Notes: a model not told the origin generated them from the letters alone. 64,000 bases of DNA from an uncultured Chryseobacterium sp. (GCA_913778085.1 CAJYXJ010000028.1:18702-82701), one strand, 5' to 3'. Shown: positions 52,487-63,810, counted from the stretch's first letter. Program-made: numbers and translations.

Positions 52487-54034
52487 TCAACGCTGTTGTT
52501 TTCCGCTTTTCTCTTTTTTGATCTCCTTCATGATCCAATCCATTTCAGGGTCTTTCCCATCAAGAAGATCCTGCATGGTTTCGGAAATTTTTACATCCGG
52601 AACGACCCCTTTTTTAGTGTCTGTAAAATTGATGTTCGGCTGCACCAGCAAAACGCCGATTGGAAGGTCTATTCTTGAATTCGGGAGGGTTTGGTAGGAA
52701 TAAAATCCCGCTACGGTTCCATCATTGGCTCCTCCGGTTTCTTCACCCACCAGGACAGCCCTTTTGTCGTTTTTCAGCTTCGCCGAAAAGATGGAAGAAG
52801 CAGAGAAACTTCCGCCGTTGATCAGCACGAAAACCTTTCCTGTAAAAACATACTTGCTGGGTCTTGAAGGTTTGTCTGCTTTGTTCTTATAATAAAATTT
52901 ACCGTCTTTTTTATAGGTACTGAAAGTTTGGCCGAAAAAAAACGCGGGGTAGGCAAGGGTCTTCAGAACATACGGCAAAAAACCGGTCTTTCTGAAATAA
53001 TTTGTTTTTAAAGGTGATGTTGCCGAAGTTACCTGTGAAGGTCTGATCAGGGTATAAGGCTCCGGGCTGAGGTAAGCATACAGATTATTGATTTCCTGCA
53101 GAGAACCGCCATAATTATTACGGATGTCGATCACAAGATAGGAAGAGCCTGCCTTTTTGATTTTAGTGAAAGCTTTTTGATAGAACTTAGCCGAATAATC
53201 ACTGGAAAAACTTTTTACTTTGATATACGCGATGGTACTGTCCTGATCCAGAAACTTGAAATTCCTGTTGTACGAATTGCTGATAGCAATATAATCATTA
53301 ACTTTCTTCTCTTCGGTTCGTTTTTTATTTTCTTTCTCTTTTTTAAGATCGTCTTCAGACTTTGCTTCACGGGTCAGTTCGTAGGTTTTCTTTTGCCCTT
53401 TATAAACGGTTTCCAGGGTGGCGTGGTCTTCATAGCCCTTTTCCGCTACATAATAATTAAAAAATACGTCTTTCAGGTAATAGGGATGAAAAGTCGTGTT
53501 GAAACCGTCGCTGCTGATGAGCTTCCTGTATCTTCTGATGTATTCTGAAACGGGAATCTTATCGATCGACAGGATCTCGGTTCCCGGTGGAATATGCTGG
53601 ATGGAATCTTTGTTCTCGACAATAAAAAGCCGGTTGTCGTTCACGTAATATCCGAAACGGCTGAACATTCCCTTTTTGCCTTCCAGTGTTTTGATCTCTT
53701 TTTTGCTAATCATCTTTGACGGAATTCTAAGGGAAAGATGGCCTTCGCGGATGCCGGCGATCACGGGCTGCAATTTGAAATAAAACTGAAGCGGGGTAAG
53801 CGGTTCCGAAATCGTCCGTTTTAGGCTATCAAACTTATAATCAAGATCTTGTTTACTAATATACCAATACAGCTGCGGGTGGGTTTCTTTTAGTTTTGAA
53901 TAAGCAAAATCTACATCCTCTTTCAGCTTTTCAGGAGGAATGCATACTTTTTGCTGCTCATTATATTTCTTTACGGATACACAGGAAGCCAGTGTAAAGA
54001 TCAACAGGAATATGAAATAATTTTTAAAATGCAC
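52487..54034 (-). CDS. S41 family (C-terminal processing) peptidase, lipoprotein
   Basis: 515 aa. TLASC (Cys18) is a lipobox. An N-terminal helical domain (DVDFAYSKLKETHPQLYWY), a PDZ-like part (~150-170, PPGTEILSIDKIPV) and the S41 core with DIRNNYGGSLQEINNLY, nucleophile Ser in INGGSFSASSIFSA and Lys/Glu region VLVGEETGG. Likely an outer-membrane-tethered periplasmic protease. It probably shares a transcript with the YdcF-like gene downstream. Confidence 0.9.
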   Translation of the reverse strand: MHFKNYFIFLLIFTLASCVSVKKYNEQQKVCIPPEKLKEDVDFAYSKLKETHPQLYWYISKQDLDYKFDSLKRTISEPLTPLQFYFKLQPVIAGIREGHLSLRIPSKMISKKEIKTLEGKKGMFSRFGYYVNDNRLFIVENKDSIQHIPPGTEILSIDKIPVSEYIRRYRKLISSDGFNTTFHPYYLKDVFFNYYVAEKGYEDHATLETVYKGQKKTYELTREAKSEDDLKKEKENKKRTEEKKVNDYIAISNSYNRNFKFLDQDSTIAYIKVKSFSSDYSAKFYQKAFTKIKKAGSSYLVIDIRNNYGGSLQEINNLYAYLSPEPYTLIRPSQVTSATSPLKTNYFRKTGFLPYVLKTLAYPAFFFGQTFSTYKKDGKFYYKNKADKPSRPSKYVFTGKVFVLINGGSFSASSIFSAKLKNDKRAVLVGEETGGANDGTVAGFYSYQTLPNSRIDLPIGVLLVQPNINFTDTKKGVVPDVKISETMQDLLDGKDPEMDWIMKEIKKEKSGKQQR

Positions 54035-54191
54035 TTTGAATTTTTTCGGGAACTAATTTAGTAGTTTACAGTTAATTAATGTAGATCGTTCCCGGTAAAT
54101 TTTCAGAATTGCCAAAAAAGCTCATTTAGATAAAGGTTTTTTATTTCTGGATCGTCAATAGATAGAGTTACACATCTACAGTATTTTTGAA

Positions 54192-55289
54192 ATGGTATAT
54201 ATAATTATCGCAGCCGTCGTTTTACTCGTTCTTTTATATTTTCTGATTACGGGGCAGGAAGTTTTCGGAGCAGAAGCAAAGGGAGAGCGGCTGGAAAGAA
54301 TCCGGCAGTCTCAATATTATAAAAATCATCAGTTTCAGAATCTTACTGCAACGCCTTCCCTGGCAGAAGGCTATTCCATGCCTAAAGTAATGTATGATTT
54401 CTTTTTCAAAAAGAAAAATCCGCTGCTAAAGCCTCTGAATAATATTCCGTCCCTTCATACCGATTTAAAATCTCTTCCGAAAGACCAAGATGCTTTTGTA
54501 TGGCTGGGGCATTCTTCATACTACATCCAGACCGATGGAGTTTCATTGCTTATTGACCCCGTGCTGAGTACCTACGGATCGCCGTTTAAATTTTTCAATA
54601 AGGCATTTGGCGGAGCGGATATTTATAAGCCGGAAGATATTCCGGAACTGGATTATCTGGTCATTACCCACGATCATTACGATCATCTGGATTATCCTAC
54701 GGTAAAAGCGATTAAAGATAAAGTTTCAAAAGTTATTCTGCCTTTAGGCGTTGGGGCACATCTCGAAAGATGGGGCTATCGGCCGGAACAGCTGATCGAA
54801 GAAGAATGGGGAAGCGAAGTGAACTTAAAAAACGATTTGAAAATATTCTTTACCCCGGCAAGGCATTTTTCCGGACGGAAGGTGAAGCGAAATATTACGC
54901 TATGGACTTCTTATGTGTTACAGACTCCAACTAAAAAGCTGTTTTTAGGCGGTGACAGCGGTTACGATACTCACTTTAGAATGATTGGTGAAAAGTATGG
55001 GCCTTTCGATTATGCCATTATTGAGAACGGGCAATACAATGAAGCATGGAAATACATTCATGCGCTGCCTGAAGATGTAATCCAGGCCGGTATTGATATC
55101 AATGCCAAAAATATAATTCCGGTCCACTCATCAAAATTCGCTTTGGCGCTGCACGCATGGAATGAGCCGCTGCAAAAAGTTACGACATTGGGAAAAGAGA
55201 AACATCTGAATATACTGACGCCCATGATCGGTGAACCTGTCGATTTAAACAAAAAGGATCAGCAGTTCAAAACCTGGTGGGAAGATTGA
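54192..55289 (+). CDS. MBL-fold metallo-hydrolase (NAPE-PLD/UlaG-like)
   Basis: 365 aa. An N-terminal membrane anchor (MVYIIIAAVVLLVLLYFLI) is followed by LGHSSYYIQTDGVSLLIDPVL and the metal site H160-x-H162-x-D164-H165 in THDHYDHLD, then GGDSGYDTHF and IPVHSSKF. This is the pattern of NAPE-phospholipase-D-like and UlaG-like enzymes. A membrane or lipid substrate is plausible because of the anchor. TATTTTTG lies directly before the start but would give a leaderless mRNA. Confidence 0.88.
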   Translation: MVYIIIAAVVLLVLLYFLITGQEVFGAEAKGERLERIRQSQYYKNHQFQNLTATPSLAEGYSMPKVMYDFFFKKKNPLLKPLNNIPSLHTDLKSLPKDQDAFVWLGHSSYYIQTDGVSLLIDPVLSTYGSPFKFFNKAFGGADIYKPEDIPELDYLVITHDHYDHLDYPTVKAIKDKVSKVILPLGVGAHLERWGYRPEQLIEEEWGSEVNLKNDLKIFFTPARHFSGRKVKRNITLWTSYVLQTPTKKLFLGGDSGYDTHFRMIGEKYGPFDYAIIENGQYNEAWKYIHALPEDVIQAGIDINAKNIIPVHSSKFALALHAWNEPLQKVTTLGKEKHLNILTPMIGEPVDLNKKDQQFKTWWED

Positions 55290-55290
55290 T

Positions 55291-55578
55291 TTAGGCATGC
55301 CAGATGTCTCTGTATCTTGCCGGATGATTTTCAAACTGCTGTCTTACAAAATCACATTCCGGATCGATCATCATATCTTTTTCTTCCGCATACCGTACCA
55401 ATTCGTCAAGAAGCATTTTGGCATAACCTTTCCCTTCATGTTCTTCATCAAGCTTGGTGTAATAGACAATCAATAATCTTCCGTCTATTTCGACAGACAT
55501 GTAACCTGCTTGGTTTCCATCAATCAATATCTGCAGTTCGTCCTGATATGGAGATATCTCAAATTTTATATTTTCCAT
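55291..55578 (-). CDS. GNAT-like N-acetyltransferase (YjdJ/COG2388 type)
   Basis: 95 aa, the length of minimal GNAT proteins. LIVYYTKLDEEHEGKGYAKMLLDELVRYAEEKDMMIDPECDFV contains the acetyl-CoA loop (EGKGYA) and the family's conserved final segment with Pro-x-Cys. Convergent with the MBL gene, separated by one base. The acetyl acceptor is unknown. Confidence 0.87.
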   Translation of the reverse strand: MENIKFEISPYQDELQILIDGNQAGYMSVEIDGRLLIVYYTKLDEEHEGKGYAKMLLDELVRYAEEKDMMIDPECDFVRQQFENHPARYRDIWHA

Positions 55579-55640
55579 GATAGAGAGATTTTTGTTGATT
55601 AAAAATGATCTGAAGCTTTTCTTAAAATTACGAATTAAAA

Positions 55641-56014
55641 ATGAAAACCATTATAGTTTTTATACAGATTTTTACGGATGGATTTACTGCTGTTAGCATA
55701 TAACACATACAAGGATATTCAGTAGCCTGAAAACATTCAATAATCCATCAGGAAAAAATCAAAGAGCTTTAAATGGACAGGCCTGCCCCTGAGGAAAAAT
55801 TTCCAATAAATGGTGTAAATTTTTACAGGTTACCGGATGACTTCGGGTAACTTCAGCCACCGATAGCAATTCGTTTAAGGATTATAAATCTGAATTTTAC
55901 CATCTCATAGATCATTCATTCAAGATCCGGAACTCGTATTACAGAAATGTAGAAAAAGATTTGGGCGTGGATTCTTACCATCAGGTTTACAGATATTTGA
56001 AATATTTCAATTAA
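55641..56014 (+). pseudogene. Possible decayed small secreted-protein gene
   Basis: In the 613-base gap before 56192, ATG at 55641 opens a signal-like MKTIIVFIQIFTDGFTAVSI that stops after 20 codons. From 55841 to 56014 another frame is open for 57 codons and reads like protein (KDYKSEFYHLIDHSFKIRNS). Together they could be the two ends of a gene broken by frameshifts. The rest of the gap shows nothing. Speculative. Confidence 0.25.
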
Positions 56015-56191
56015 ACCTCGATTTTCATTATTGACACTTTTTTGCTTTCAAAACTTTTGGATAATAACCGTAAGTTTTTGCCTGGTAATTGCTTTTGTTG
56101 TTTTATTATGAAATTTTTAACAAAAATTCATATTGTTTATAATAATCTGGCATTTTAATTGAAAATACTAAAATATCTAAATTTGATGATT

Positions 56192-56617
56192 ATGAAAAAG
56201 TTGATAATAGCCGTAATGTTGATCGGAACATTCGGTTTATCCAATGCGCAGACGGATTATTACAATGACTACCAAAGAAGTATTAGTGATGTCAACTGGC
56301 AGAGTGTGATTTCGGATCTGGTTTTATCCTCGACACAGGCCAACCAGATTTATGCTTTGAATGACCGTTACCGGGATTACAATAATTGGGATAGAGCGTA
56401 TAACAATAATCCGGACCGTTGGAGAACAGACCGTTACGGAGAGCTTGAAAGAATAATGGGCCGTGAAAAATACACGAAGTTTAAAAACAAGTATTACAAA
56501 GGCCAGAATCCTGTAGCCGTCTATAACCGTAACAAAAATAACGACAAACACTACAAGCATATGGATAAAAAAATGATGAAGATGAATAAAGGAAAACATG
56601 GAAACGGACATCATTAA
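56192..56617 (+). CDS. Small secreted protein with His/Lys/Met-rich tail
   Basis: 141 aa from ATG 56192 (MKKLIIAVMLIGTFGLSNAQ, signal peptide); the frame opens earlier at a TTG. The mature part has NDRYRDYNNWDRAYNNNPDRWRTDRYGELERIMGREKYTKFKNKYYKG, a helical motif common in small Flavobacteriia secreted proteins, and a tail HKYMDKKMMKMNKGKHGNGHH-like in composition that could bind metal. Function unknown. Confidence 0.7.
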   Translation: MKKLIIAVMLIGTFGLSNAQTDYYNDYQRSISDVNWQSVISDLVLSSTQANQIYALNDRYRDYNNWDRAYNNNPDRWRTDRYGELERIMGREKYTKFKNKYYKGQNPVAVYNRNKNNDKHYKHMDKKMMKMNKGKHGNGHH

Positions 56618-56647
56618 AAAAATATTTGATACTAGTGCAAAACAATG

Positions 56648-56677
56648 AACGGCTGATCGGAAGACCAGCCGTTTTTT
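56648..56677 (+). terminator. Terminator of the small secreted protein
   Basis: AACGGCTG / CAGCCGTT stem extended by GATC/GAC pairing and followed by six T residues. Confidence 0.8.
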
Positions 56678-56711
56678 CATGTAAAATATTTTGGAATTAT
56701 ATTCTTTATCA

Positions 56712-56731
56712 TGTTTGAATTTTATAATTTT
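56712..56731. promoter_or_regulatory. AraC-type operator candidate, copy upstream of araC-like gene
   Basis: TGTTTGAATTTTATAATTTT, identical to 57624-57643. Its end includes TAATTTTG, a -7-like box that would place transcription start at the ATG (56737). Confidence 0.5.
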
Positions 56732-56736
56732 GAATC

Positions 56737-57630
56737 ATGGAATCCAACGAAACATTAAAAGGTTTTTATAAACGGGTCGGCCTGGAGTGTATCAAAACAC
56801 CGGGCGTGGGGCATTTCAATGTTTTTTCCCGGGATAGCTGTTCCCTGGTTACCCCGTACAGCAGAAGGGATTATTATAAGATCTCACTGATCGTCGGTAA
56901 AGGAAAATTGCATTATGCCGATAAATGGATCTACGTCGACCGGCCTGCACTGCTGTTTTCCAACCCGGTGATTCCTTATTCCTGGGAAGCTGAGAATACA
57001 GATCAGAAAGGGTTTTTCTGCCTTTTTACAGATGAGTTTGTGCATGAAGCGAACCGCTTGGGCAACCTGCAGGATTCCAGGCTTTTTAAAATCGGAGGAA
57101 CACCGGTTTTCTTTGTGGATGAAGAACAACAGAAGACCGTAGCTGATATTTTTATAAAAATGATGAACGAAATCCAGTCGGATTATCTTCATAAATATGA
57201 TATGCTGCGTGCATACCTGCATCTGCTGATCCACGAAACAATGAAAATGCAGCCGGCAGAAAGCTTTGAGCCCTATCAGAATGCATCACAACGTATTGCT
57301 TCTTTATTTATGGAATTGCTGGAAAGGCAGTTTCCGATTGACAGCCCCGAACGTTTTCTGAAACTGAAAAGCCCGGTGGATTATGCAGAAAGCCTTTCAA
57401 TTCATGTAAATTCTCTGAACCGTTCCGTAAAGGAAATGACCGGGAAAACAACGAGCCAGCAGATCACGGCCCGGATTATCCAGGAAGCAAAAGCCCTGCT
57501 GAGACATACCGACTGGGGCGTTGCCGAAATTGCTTACGGACTTGGCTTTGAAGAGCCCGCTTATTTTACCAACTATTTTAAAAAGCAGACCGGGATGACC
57601 CCAAATACAGTACGAACTGCTGTTGTTTGA
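56737..57630 (+). CDS. AraC-family transcriptional regulator
   Basis: 297 aa. N-terminal cupin-like sensing domain (~20-140, with YADKWIYVDRPALLFSNPVIPYSWE), then a typical double helix-turn-helix (~200-295): VDYAESLSIHVNSLNRSVKEMTGKT and GVAEIAYGLGFEEPAYFTNYFKKQTGMTP. Such proteins usually activate or repress a neighbouring gene on binding a small molecule. The aldo/keto reductase 88 bases downstream is the likely target, and a 20-bp repeat lies before both genes. Confidence 0.92.
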   Translation: MESNETLKGFYKRVGLECIKTPGVGHFNVFSRDSCSLVTPYSRRDYYKISLIVGKGKLHYADKWIYVDRPALLFSNPVIPYSWEAENTDQKGFFCLFTDEFVHEANRLGNLQDSRLFKIGGTPVFFVDEEQQKTVADIFIKMMNEIQSDYLHKYDMLRAYLHLLIHETMKMQPAESFEPYQNASQRIASLFMELLERQFPIDSPERFLKLKSPVDYAESLSIHVNSLNRSVKEMTGKTTSQQITARIIQEAKALLRHTDWGVAEIAYGLGFEEPAYFTNYFKKQTGMTPNTVRTAVV

Positions 57631-57664
57631 ATTTTATAATTTTTTGTTTGAATTCTATATTGAT
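57624..57664. promoter_or_regulatory. Tandem AraC-type operator upstream of aldo/keto reductase
   Basis: TGTTTGAATTTTATAATTTT at 57624 is followed exactly 21 bases later by TGTTTGAATTCTATATTGAT at 57645. Tandem direct repeats two helical turns apart are typical of AraC-family activator sites. Confidence 0.6.
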
Positions 57665-57690
57665 TTTTCCCTGAAGCCGCTCTAATTTTG
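57660..57690 (+). promoter_or_regulatory. Bacteroidetes-type promoter of the aldo/keto reductase
   Basis: TTG (57660-57662), 20 bases, then TAATTTTG (57683-57690), matching TTG-N17-23-TAnnTTTG. The -33 element touches the second operator repeat, as in direct activation. Confidence 0.55.
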
Positions 57691-57718
57691 TAGTATCAAT
57701 TTAAAATCACAGGTTATC

Positions 57719-58720
57719 ATGAAATTTAGAACTTTAGGGAACACAGGAAAACAATTATCCGCTATCGGATTGGGCTGTATGGGCATGAGTTTCGCGTACG
57801 GACCTACCGATGAACAGGAAAGCATAAGTACGCTTCACAAGGCACTTGATTTGGGAATAAATCTCTGGGACACGGCAGATATGTACGCCAATGGAGAAAA
57901 CGAAAAGCTCATCTCAAAAGTATTGGTTCCGAACCGGGACAAAATTTTTATCGCCACGAAATTCGGTTTCAGGTTTAAGGATGGGAAGGCCGGCCACAGC
58001 GGTGCGCCGGGAACCTACTTTGACGGATCGCCGGAATGGATCAAAAAAGCAGTCGACCTGAGCCTGCAACGGCTGAATATTGACGAAATCGATCTTTATT
58101 ATGCTCACAGGATTGATCCGAATATTCCTGTTGAAGAAACGGTCGGCGCGATGGCAGATCTGGTAAAAGCCGGAAAAGTAAAGTACCTCGGATTGTCGGA
58201 AGCGTCCGCAGAATCCATCCGTAAAGCGCATAAAATCCATCCGATCACAGCACTGCAGTCCGAGTATTCACTGTTGACAAGAGATGTTGAAAACGGAATT
58301 TTATCGGTGATCCGTGAACTGGGTATTACACTGGTTCCGTATTCGCCGCTGGCAAGAGGATTATTCTCCAATATCAACGATGTCCAGAATTTTACGGATG
58401 AAGATTTCAGAAAATCCCTGCCGCGTTATCAGGCGGATTACCTTGAAAACAATAAAAACTTAGCGAAAGAAATTAACGAATTTGCAGCTTCCAAAGGCAT
58501 TAAGGGAACACAGCTTGCATTGGCCTGGGTTCTGAACCAAGGGGATGATATTATTCCGATTCCGGGAACCAAACGTATTAAATACCTTGAAGAAAATATT
58601 GCTGCAGTGAACGTGGAGCTTTCCGCCTCAGATCTGGAAACAATCGACGCCATTCTGAAAAAATATCCGAATGTAGGGGAAAGATACAGCGAAGGCTCAA
58701 TGAAACTGGTTAATAATTAA
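57719..58720 (+). CDS. Aldo/keto reductase
   Basis: 333 aa TIM barrel (AKR13-like). Catalytic tetrad: Asp51, Tyr56 in DTADMYANGENE, Lys81 in IFIATKFGF and His in YYAHRIDP; NADPH site IPIPGTKR near the C-terminus. It reduces aldehydes or ketones with NADPH in the cytoplasm; substrate not predictable. Follows the AraC regulator and has an apparent regulated promoter. Confidence 0.93.
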   Translation: MKFRTLGNTGKQLSAIGLGCMGMSFAYGPTDEQESISTLHKALDLGINLWDTADMYANGENEKLISKVLVPNRDKIFIATKFGFRFKDGKAGHSGAPGTYFDGSPEWIKKAVDLSLQRLNIDEIDLYYAHRIDPNIPVEETVGAMADLVKAGKVKYLGLSEASAESIRKAHKIHPITALQSEYSLLTRDVENGILSVIRELGITLVPYSPLARGLFSNINDVQNFTDEDFRKSLPRYQADYLENNKNLAKEINEFAASKGIKGTQLALAWVLNQGDDIIPIPGTKRIKYLEENIAAVNVELSASDLETIDAILKKYPNVGERYSEGSMKLVNN

Positions 58721-58728
58721 AAATATCA

Positions 58729-58762
58729 GGATTCCCGAATCTTTTCGGGAATCCCGTTTTTC
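58729..58762 (+). terminator. Terminator after aldo/keto reductase
   Basis: 10-bp perfect stem GGATTCCCGA / TCGGGAATCC then CGTTTTT. Confidence 0.85.
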
Positions 58763-58785
58763 CAAGAATTTTTTCATTAATAGTA

Positions 58786-59976
58786 ATGGTTACACTTAAA
58801 GAAAAGAACAAATTTATCGCTACAATCCTGGCATTTGCCGTCATTCCGATGTCGGGCCTTGCCACGGATATCTACCTGCCCTCAATGCCGAGTATGGCTA
58901 CGGAGCTGCACCAGCCGGAGAGCAATATCCAGCTTACATTATCCATATTTTTAATCAGTTATGGGCTGACACAGTTTTTGGCGGGAAGTATTGTAGATTC
59001 ATTCGGAAGGTATAGGATTTCGATGATTTCCCTGGGATTATTCATAGCATCGTTCCTTATAACGGCTACGACCCAGAATATTTTTGTGATTTATGCAATG
59101 CGTGTATTACAGGGTATTTTATCCGGTTTTGCCGTTGTTGCCAAAAGAGCGTTTTTTGTAGATGTGTATGAAGGGGAGGAGCGGAAGCATTACCTGAGCA
59201 TCATGACGATTGTATGGTCGGTAGGGCCGATTATTGCGCCTTTTATTGGAGGGTACCTTCAAAAAAGTTTTGGGTGGCAGTCCAACTTTTATGTACTGGC
59301 CGGTTACAGCACATTGCTTTTGATACTGGAGTTTATATTCTCCGGAGAAACACTTAAAAGAAGAAACCCTTTTAATTTTGAATTCCTGATCAGTGAATAT
59401 AGGTCCATGTTCAAAGCTAAAGATTTTTTCTACGGAATGATCATGTGCGGCATCAGCTATTCGATGATCATGTTCTTCAATTTATGCGGTTCTTTTATCA
59501 TAGAGCATAAAATGGGATATTCCGAAGTGGTGGCCGGCTATGTTTCCCTGATCCTGGGGTTTGCCTGGATGACGGGTGGATTTTTGGGAAAGGCATTGAT
59601 CAATCGGGCATTTTTGCCGAAAATCCGTAATGCGAACTATATCCAGCTATCTCTTATTATCCTGATGTTCATTGCTTCATATTTTGCCAATACGATTTAC
59701 AGCCTGGTTGCTTTTGCTTTCTTAATCCACGTTACGGCCGGATTTATATTCAATAATTATTTTTCATACTGCATCGGCAGGTTCCCGAATTCTGCCGGGA
59801 TTGCCGGCGGCCTTACCGGAGGGTTAGCTTTTATCATCACATCGGCGATCAGTTATGGAATCGTTGCGGTAATCAGGCCTCAGATCCAGCTCCAGGTAGC
59901 GGAAGGGTACTTTGTTTTAGGTGTATCGGGACTTTTTATTTTAAGCATGATCCGATGGAGAAAAGCCCATGTTTAA
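58786..59976 (+). CDS. MFS multidrug-type transporter (Bcr/CflA family)
   Basis: 396 aa with 12 membrane segments. SGLATDIYLPSMPSMATEL in TM1/loop and RVLQGILSGFAVVAKRAFFVDVYEGEERKHYLS are diagnostic of the Bcr/CflA DHA1 group, with VDSFGRYRI in motif A. It is a proton-driven exporter of drugs or metabolites. It is separated from the aldo/keto reductase by a terminator, so it may have its own control. Confidence 0.9.
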   Translation: MVTLKEKNKFIATILAFAVIPMSGLATDIYLPSMPSMATELHQPESNIQLTLSIFLISYGLTQFLAGSIVDSFGRYRISMISLGLFIASFLITATTQNIFVIYAMRVLQGILSGFAVVAKRAFFVDVYEGEERKHYLSIMTIVWSVGPIIAPFIGGYLQKSFGWQSNFYVLAGYSTLLLILEFIFSGETLKRRNPFNFEFLISEYRSMFKAKDFFYGMIMCGISYSMIMFFNLCGSFIIEHKMGYSEVVAGYVSLILGFAWMTGGFLGKALINRAFLPKIRNANYIQLSLIILMFIASYFANTIYSLVAFAFLIHVTAGFIFNNYFSYCIGRFPNSAGIAGGLTGGLAFIITSAISYGIVAVIRPQIQLQVAEGYFVLGVSGLFILSMIRWRKAHV

Positions 59977-60030
59977 ATAAGCCTTTGAATAATAACCTTA
60001 TTTTATTCGGTTTTTCTATCTTATTTAAAT

Positions 60031-60061
60031 AATAAATCCTCTCATTACGGGAGGATTTATT
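60031..60061 (+). terminator. Terminator after MFS transporter
   Basis: 11-bp perfect stem AATAAATCCTC / GAGGATTTATT with a 9-base loop; T run weak. Confidence 0.65.
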
Positions 60062-60293
60062 GCTGCATAAGTAATTGAAAAGTTGATATTTGTTTTTACA
60101 AAGACGGATTTGATTTGCTTTTACTTTAAATGAATGAAAGTATTTTGAATACGGGCTGAATTTTCAAACCACAATCTTTCTTTGCTGTTCTCTAATACTA
60201 TGTTTAGATCCCTAAAGGGATGACAAATAGCACGTTTAATTTACTTTAAAATACAATTACTGTTGACTGTTTTAACAAAGACGTTTTGCTGAA

Positions 60294-60325
60294 ACAAAAA
60301 AGCCCCTTAAAAAAGGAGCTTTTAT
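60294..60325 (-). terminator. Terminator of icd
   Basis: On the minus strand AAGCTCC pairs with GGGGCTT including one G-U pair and is followed by six T residues. Confidence 0.75.
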
Positions 60326-60343
60326 TTGTATCAGAACAGAAAA

Positions 60344-62596
<2,253 letters not shown>

Positions 62597-62599
62597 TCA

Positions 62600-62607
62600 C
62601 AAATTTA
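62600..62607 (-). promoter_or_regulatory. Candidate -7 element of icd
   Basis: TAAATTTG on the minus strand fits TAnnTTTG, 36 bases before the icd ATG. No clear -33 box. Confidence 0.4.
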
Positions 62608-62639
62608 GTGATTATGATTGTTTATTCCGATATTTTGCA

Positions 62640-62664
62640 TAAAAAAAGAGGCGGCTGCCTCTTT
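62640..62664 (-). terminator. Terminator of the SusE/F-like gene
   Basis: AAAGAGGC / GCCTCTTT stem with a 4-base loop and long T run on the minus strand, 4 bases after the stop. Confidence 0.85.
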
Positions 62665-62668
62665 AGAT

Positions 62669-63799
62669 TTAGATTTGGGTAATCGTGTAAGTCCCGGTTG
62701 CATCAAAATTGATATTAAATTCAATTTTGTAATTCTTGGGAGTCGATGTTAAATTTGGTATCATAATGTTAGCACCATCTACATCGAAACTGGCATCACT
62801 TAAATTATCCCCTAATAATTCCTGGTTAGAATTACTACCACCACCAGGTAACAATATTTTAAACCCGCTGAAATTAGTAGAAGTAACCCCTATTAAATTA
62901 ATTGAAAATTTATTAGTTGAACTGTTATAAGTTGTGGTAGAGGTTTGGGGAGGCGTACCACTACTGCTGCTGCTGTAATTTAAATAGATAGATGGATTAA
63001 TATTCCCCATAAAAACGTTATCTGACGTTCCGTAGCTAACAATATTGATTCTATAAAAACCGTTAGATGAAATAGTAAAGTTAGCTCCATTAGCAACTAA
63101 TGTACTTTGACTTCCAGAGCCATATACCTGGGCAGATGTATTCTGAGCAGCAAGAAATTTAAATTGTGTACCTGCGGGCAAATATTTATAACCTATCTTT
63201 TCGTTTCCATTTAGGTTTCTTAATAATTCTGCTGCGCTGGCATTGAAATTATTATAAGAACCGTAAAAATATAAACTGACAGGGATTGAGCTGCTAGAAC
63301 CTGAAGTTGTGGGTAAGCTTAAAGTTCCTGAATTGTTAATTCCCAAAGTATAGGCCGTTCCATTTGGTGCTGTAAGGATAATTCCCTGTCCTGCTCCTGT
63401 TACAACTGTTTTACTTACCTGTGCATAAGGTACACTCATCAATTGATTCACCCCAACATTGGTATAATTGGAACCACCTGCCGGATCCATTTCCACTTTT
63501 ACGAATTTGGTATTGGTTCCCCAGTTGATGCCCCCGAAGTTTCCGGTAGTCGCCGTTCCCTGGCCGATATTTAGATTCACCAATCCTTTGGCATTGGTTG
63601 TTTTTGTTTGTGTTTCGGTATATAAAACGGTTCCTGTTGCCGAGTTATCCAGGATGCTGATCCTGAAAGAAACGTTCCCGTTGGCAATCGGTGCTCCGGC
63701 CGCGTTGAAAGCGATGGTCTGGTAGCTGAAAGCCTGTGGTACCTGTGCGCTCAGTAAAGACGCAAGAAATAATCCTATTGTAGCGTATAATTTTTTCAT
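62669..63799 (-). CDS. Secreted protein with SusE/SusF-like beta domains
   Basis: 376 aa with signal peptide (LLSAQVPQ). Residues ~20-130 match the N-terminal module of many Bacteroidetes surface proteins (FSYQTIAFNAAGAPIANGNVSFRISILD...LMSVPYAQVS). Residues ~170-376 contain two beta domains of about 100 aa (VSLYFYGSYNNFN...LRNLNGNEKIGYKYLPAGTQFKFLA) resembling SusE/F-like carbohydrate-binding repeats. Likely exposed outside the cell or on the surface. Follows a T9SS-exported protein gene by 11 bases, so it is in the same operon. Confidence 0.65.
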   Translation of the reverse strand: MKKLYATIGLFLASLLSAQVPQAFSYQTIAFNAAGAPIANGNVSFRISILDNSATGTVLYTETQTKTTNAKGLVNLNIGQGTATTGNFGGINWGTNTKFVKVEMDPAGGSNYTNVGVNQLMSVPYAQVSKTVVTGAGQGIILTAPNGTAYTLGINNSGTLSLPTTSGSSSSIPVSLYFYGSYNNFNASAAELLRNLNGNEKIGYKYLPAGTQFKFLAAQNTSAQVYGSGSQSTLVANGANFTISSNGFYRINIVSYGTSDNVFMGNINPSIYLNYSSSSSGTPPQTSTTTYNSSTNKFSINLIGVTSTNFSGFKILLPGGGSNSNQELLGDNLSDASFDVDGANIMIPNLTSTPKNYKIEFNINFDATGTYTITQI

Positions 63800-63810
63800 G
63801 TAAATAGTTT

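Larger units (their letters stand above)
59977..60343. other. 367-bp convergent intergenic region
   Basis: Holds two terminators (60031-60061 and 60294-60325) and a single-arm AGATCCCTAAAGGGATGACAAA sequence (60206-60227) that resembles one arm of the TTTGTCATTCCG repeats. No gene. Confidence 0.6.

Noticed and set aside
55812-55828. TGTAAATTTTTACA palindrome
   Set aside because: AT-rich and isolated, no gene start nearby; likely chance.
58765-58800. TAATAGT...ACACTTA similarity to the NUDIX operator at the MFS start
   Set aside because: It matches about 15 of 21 positions but overlaps the start codon and lacks the left arm symmetry; the gene is unrelated to pentoses.
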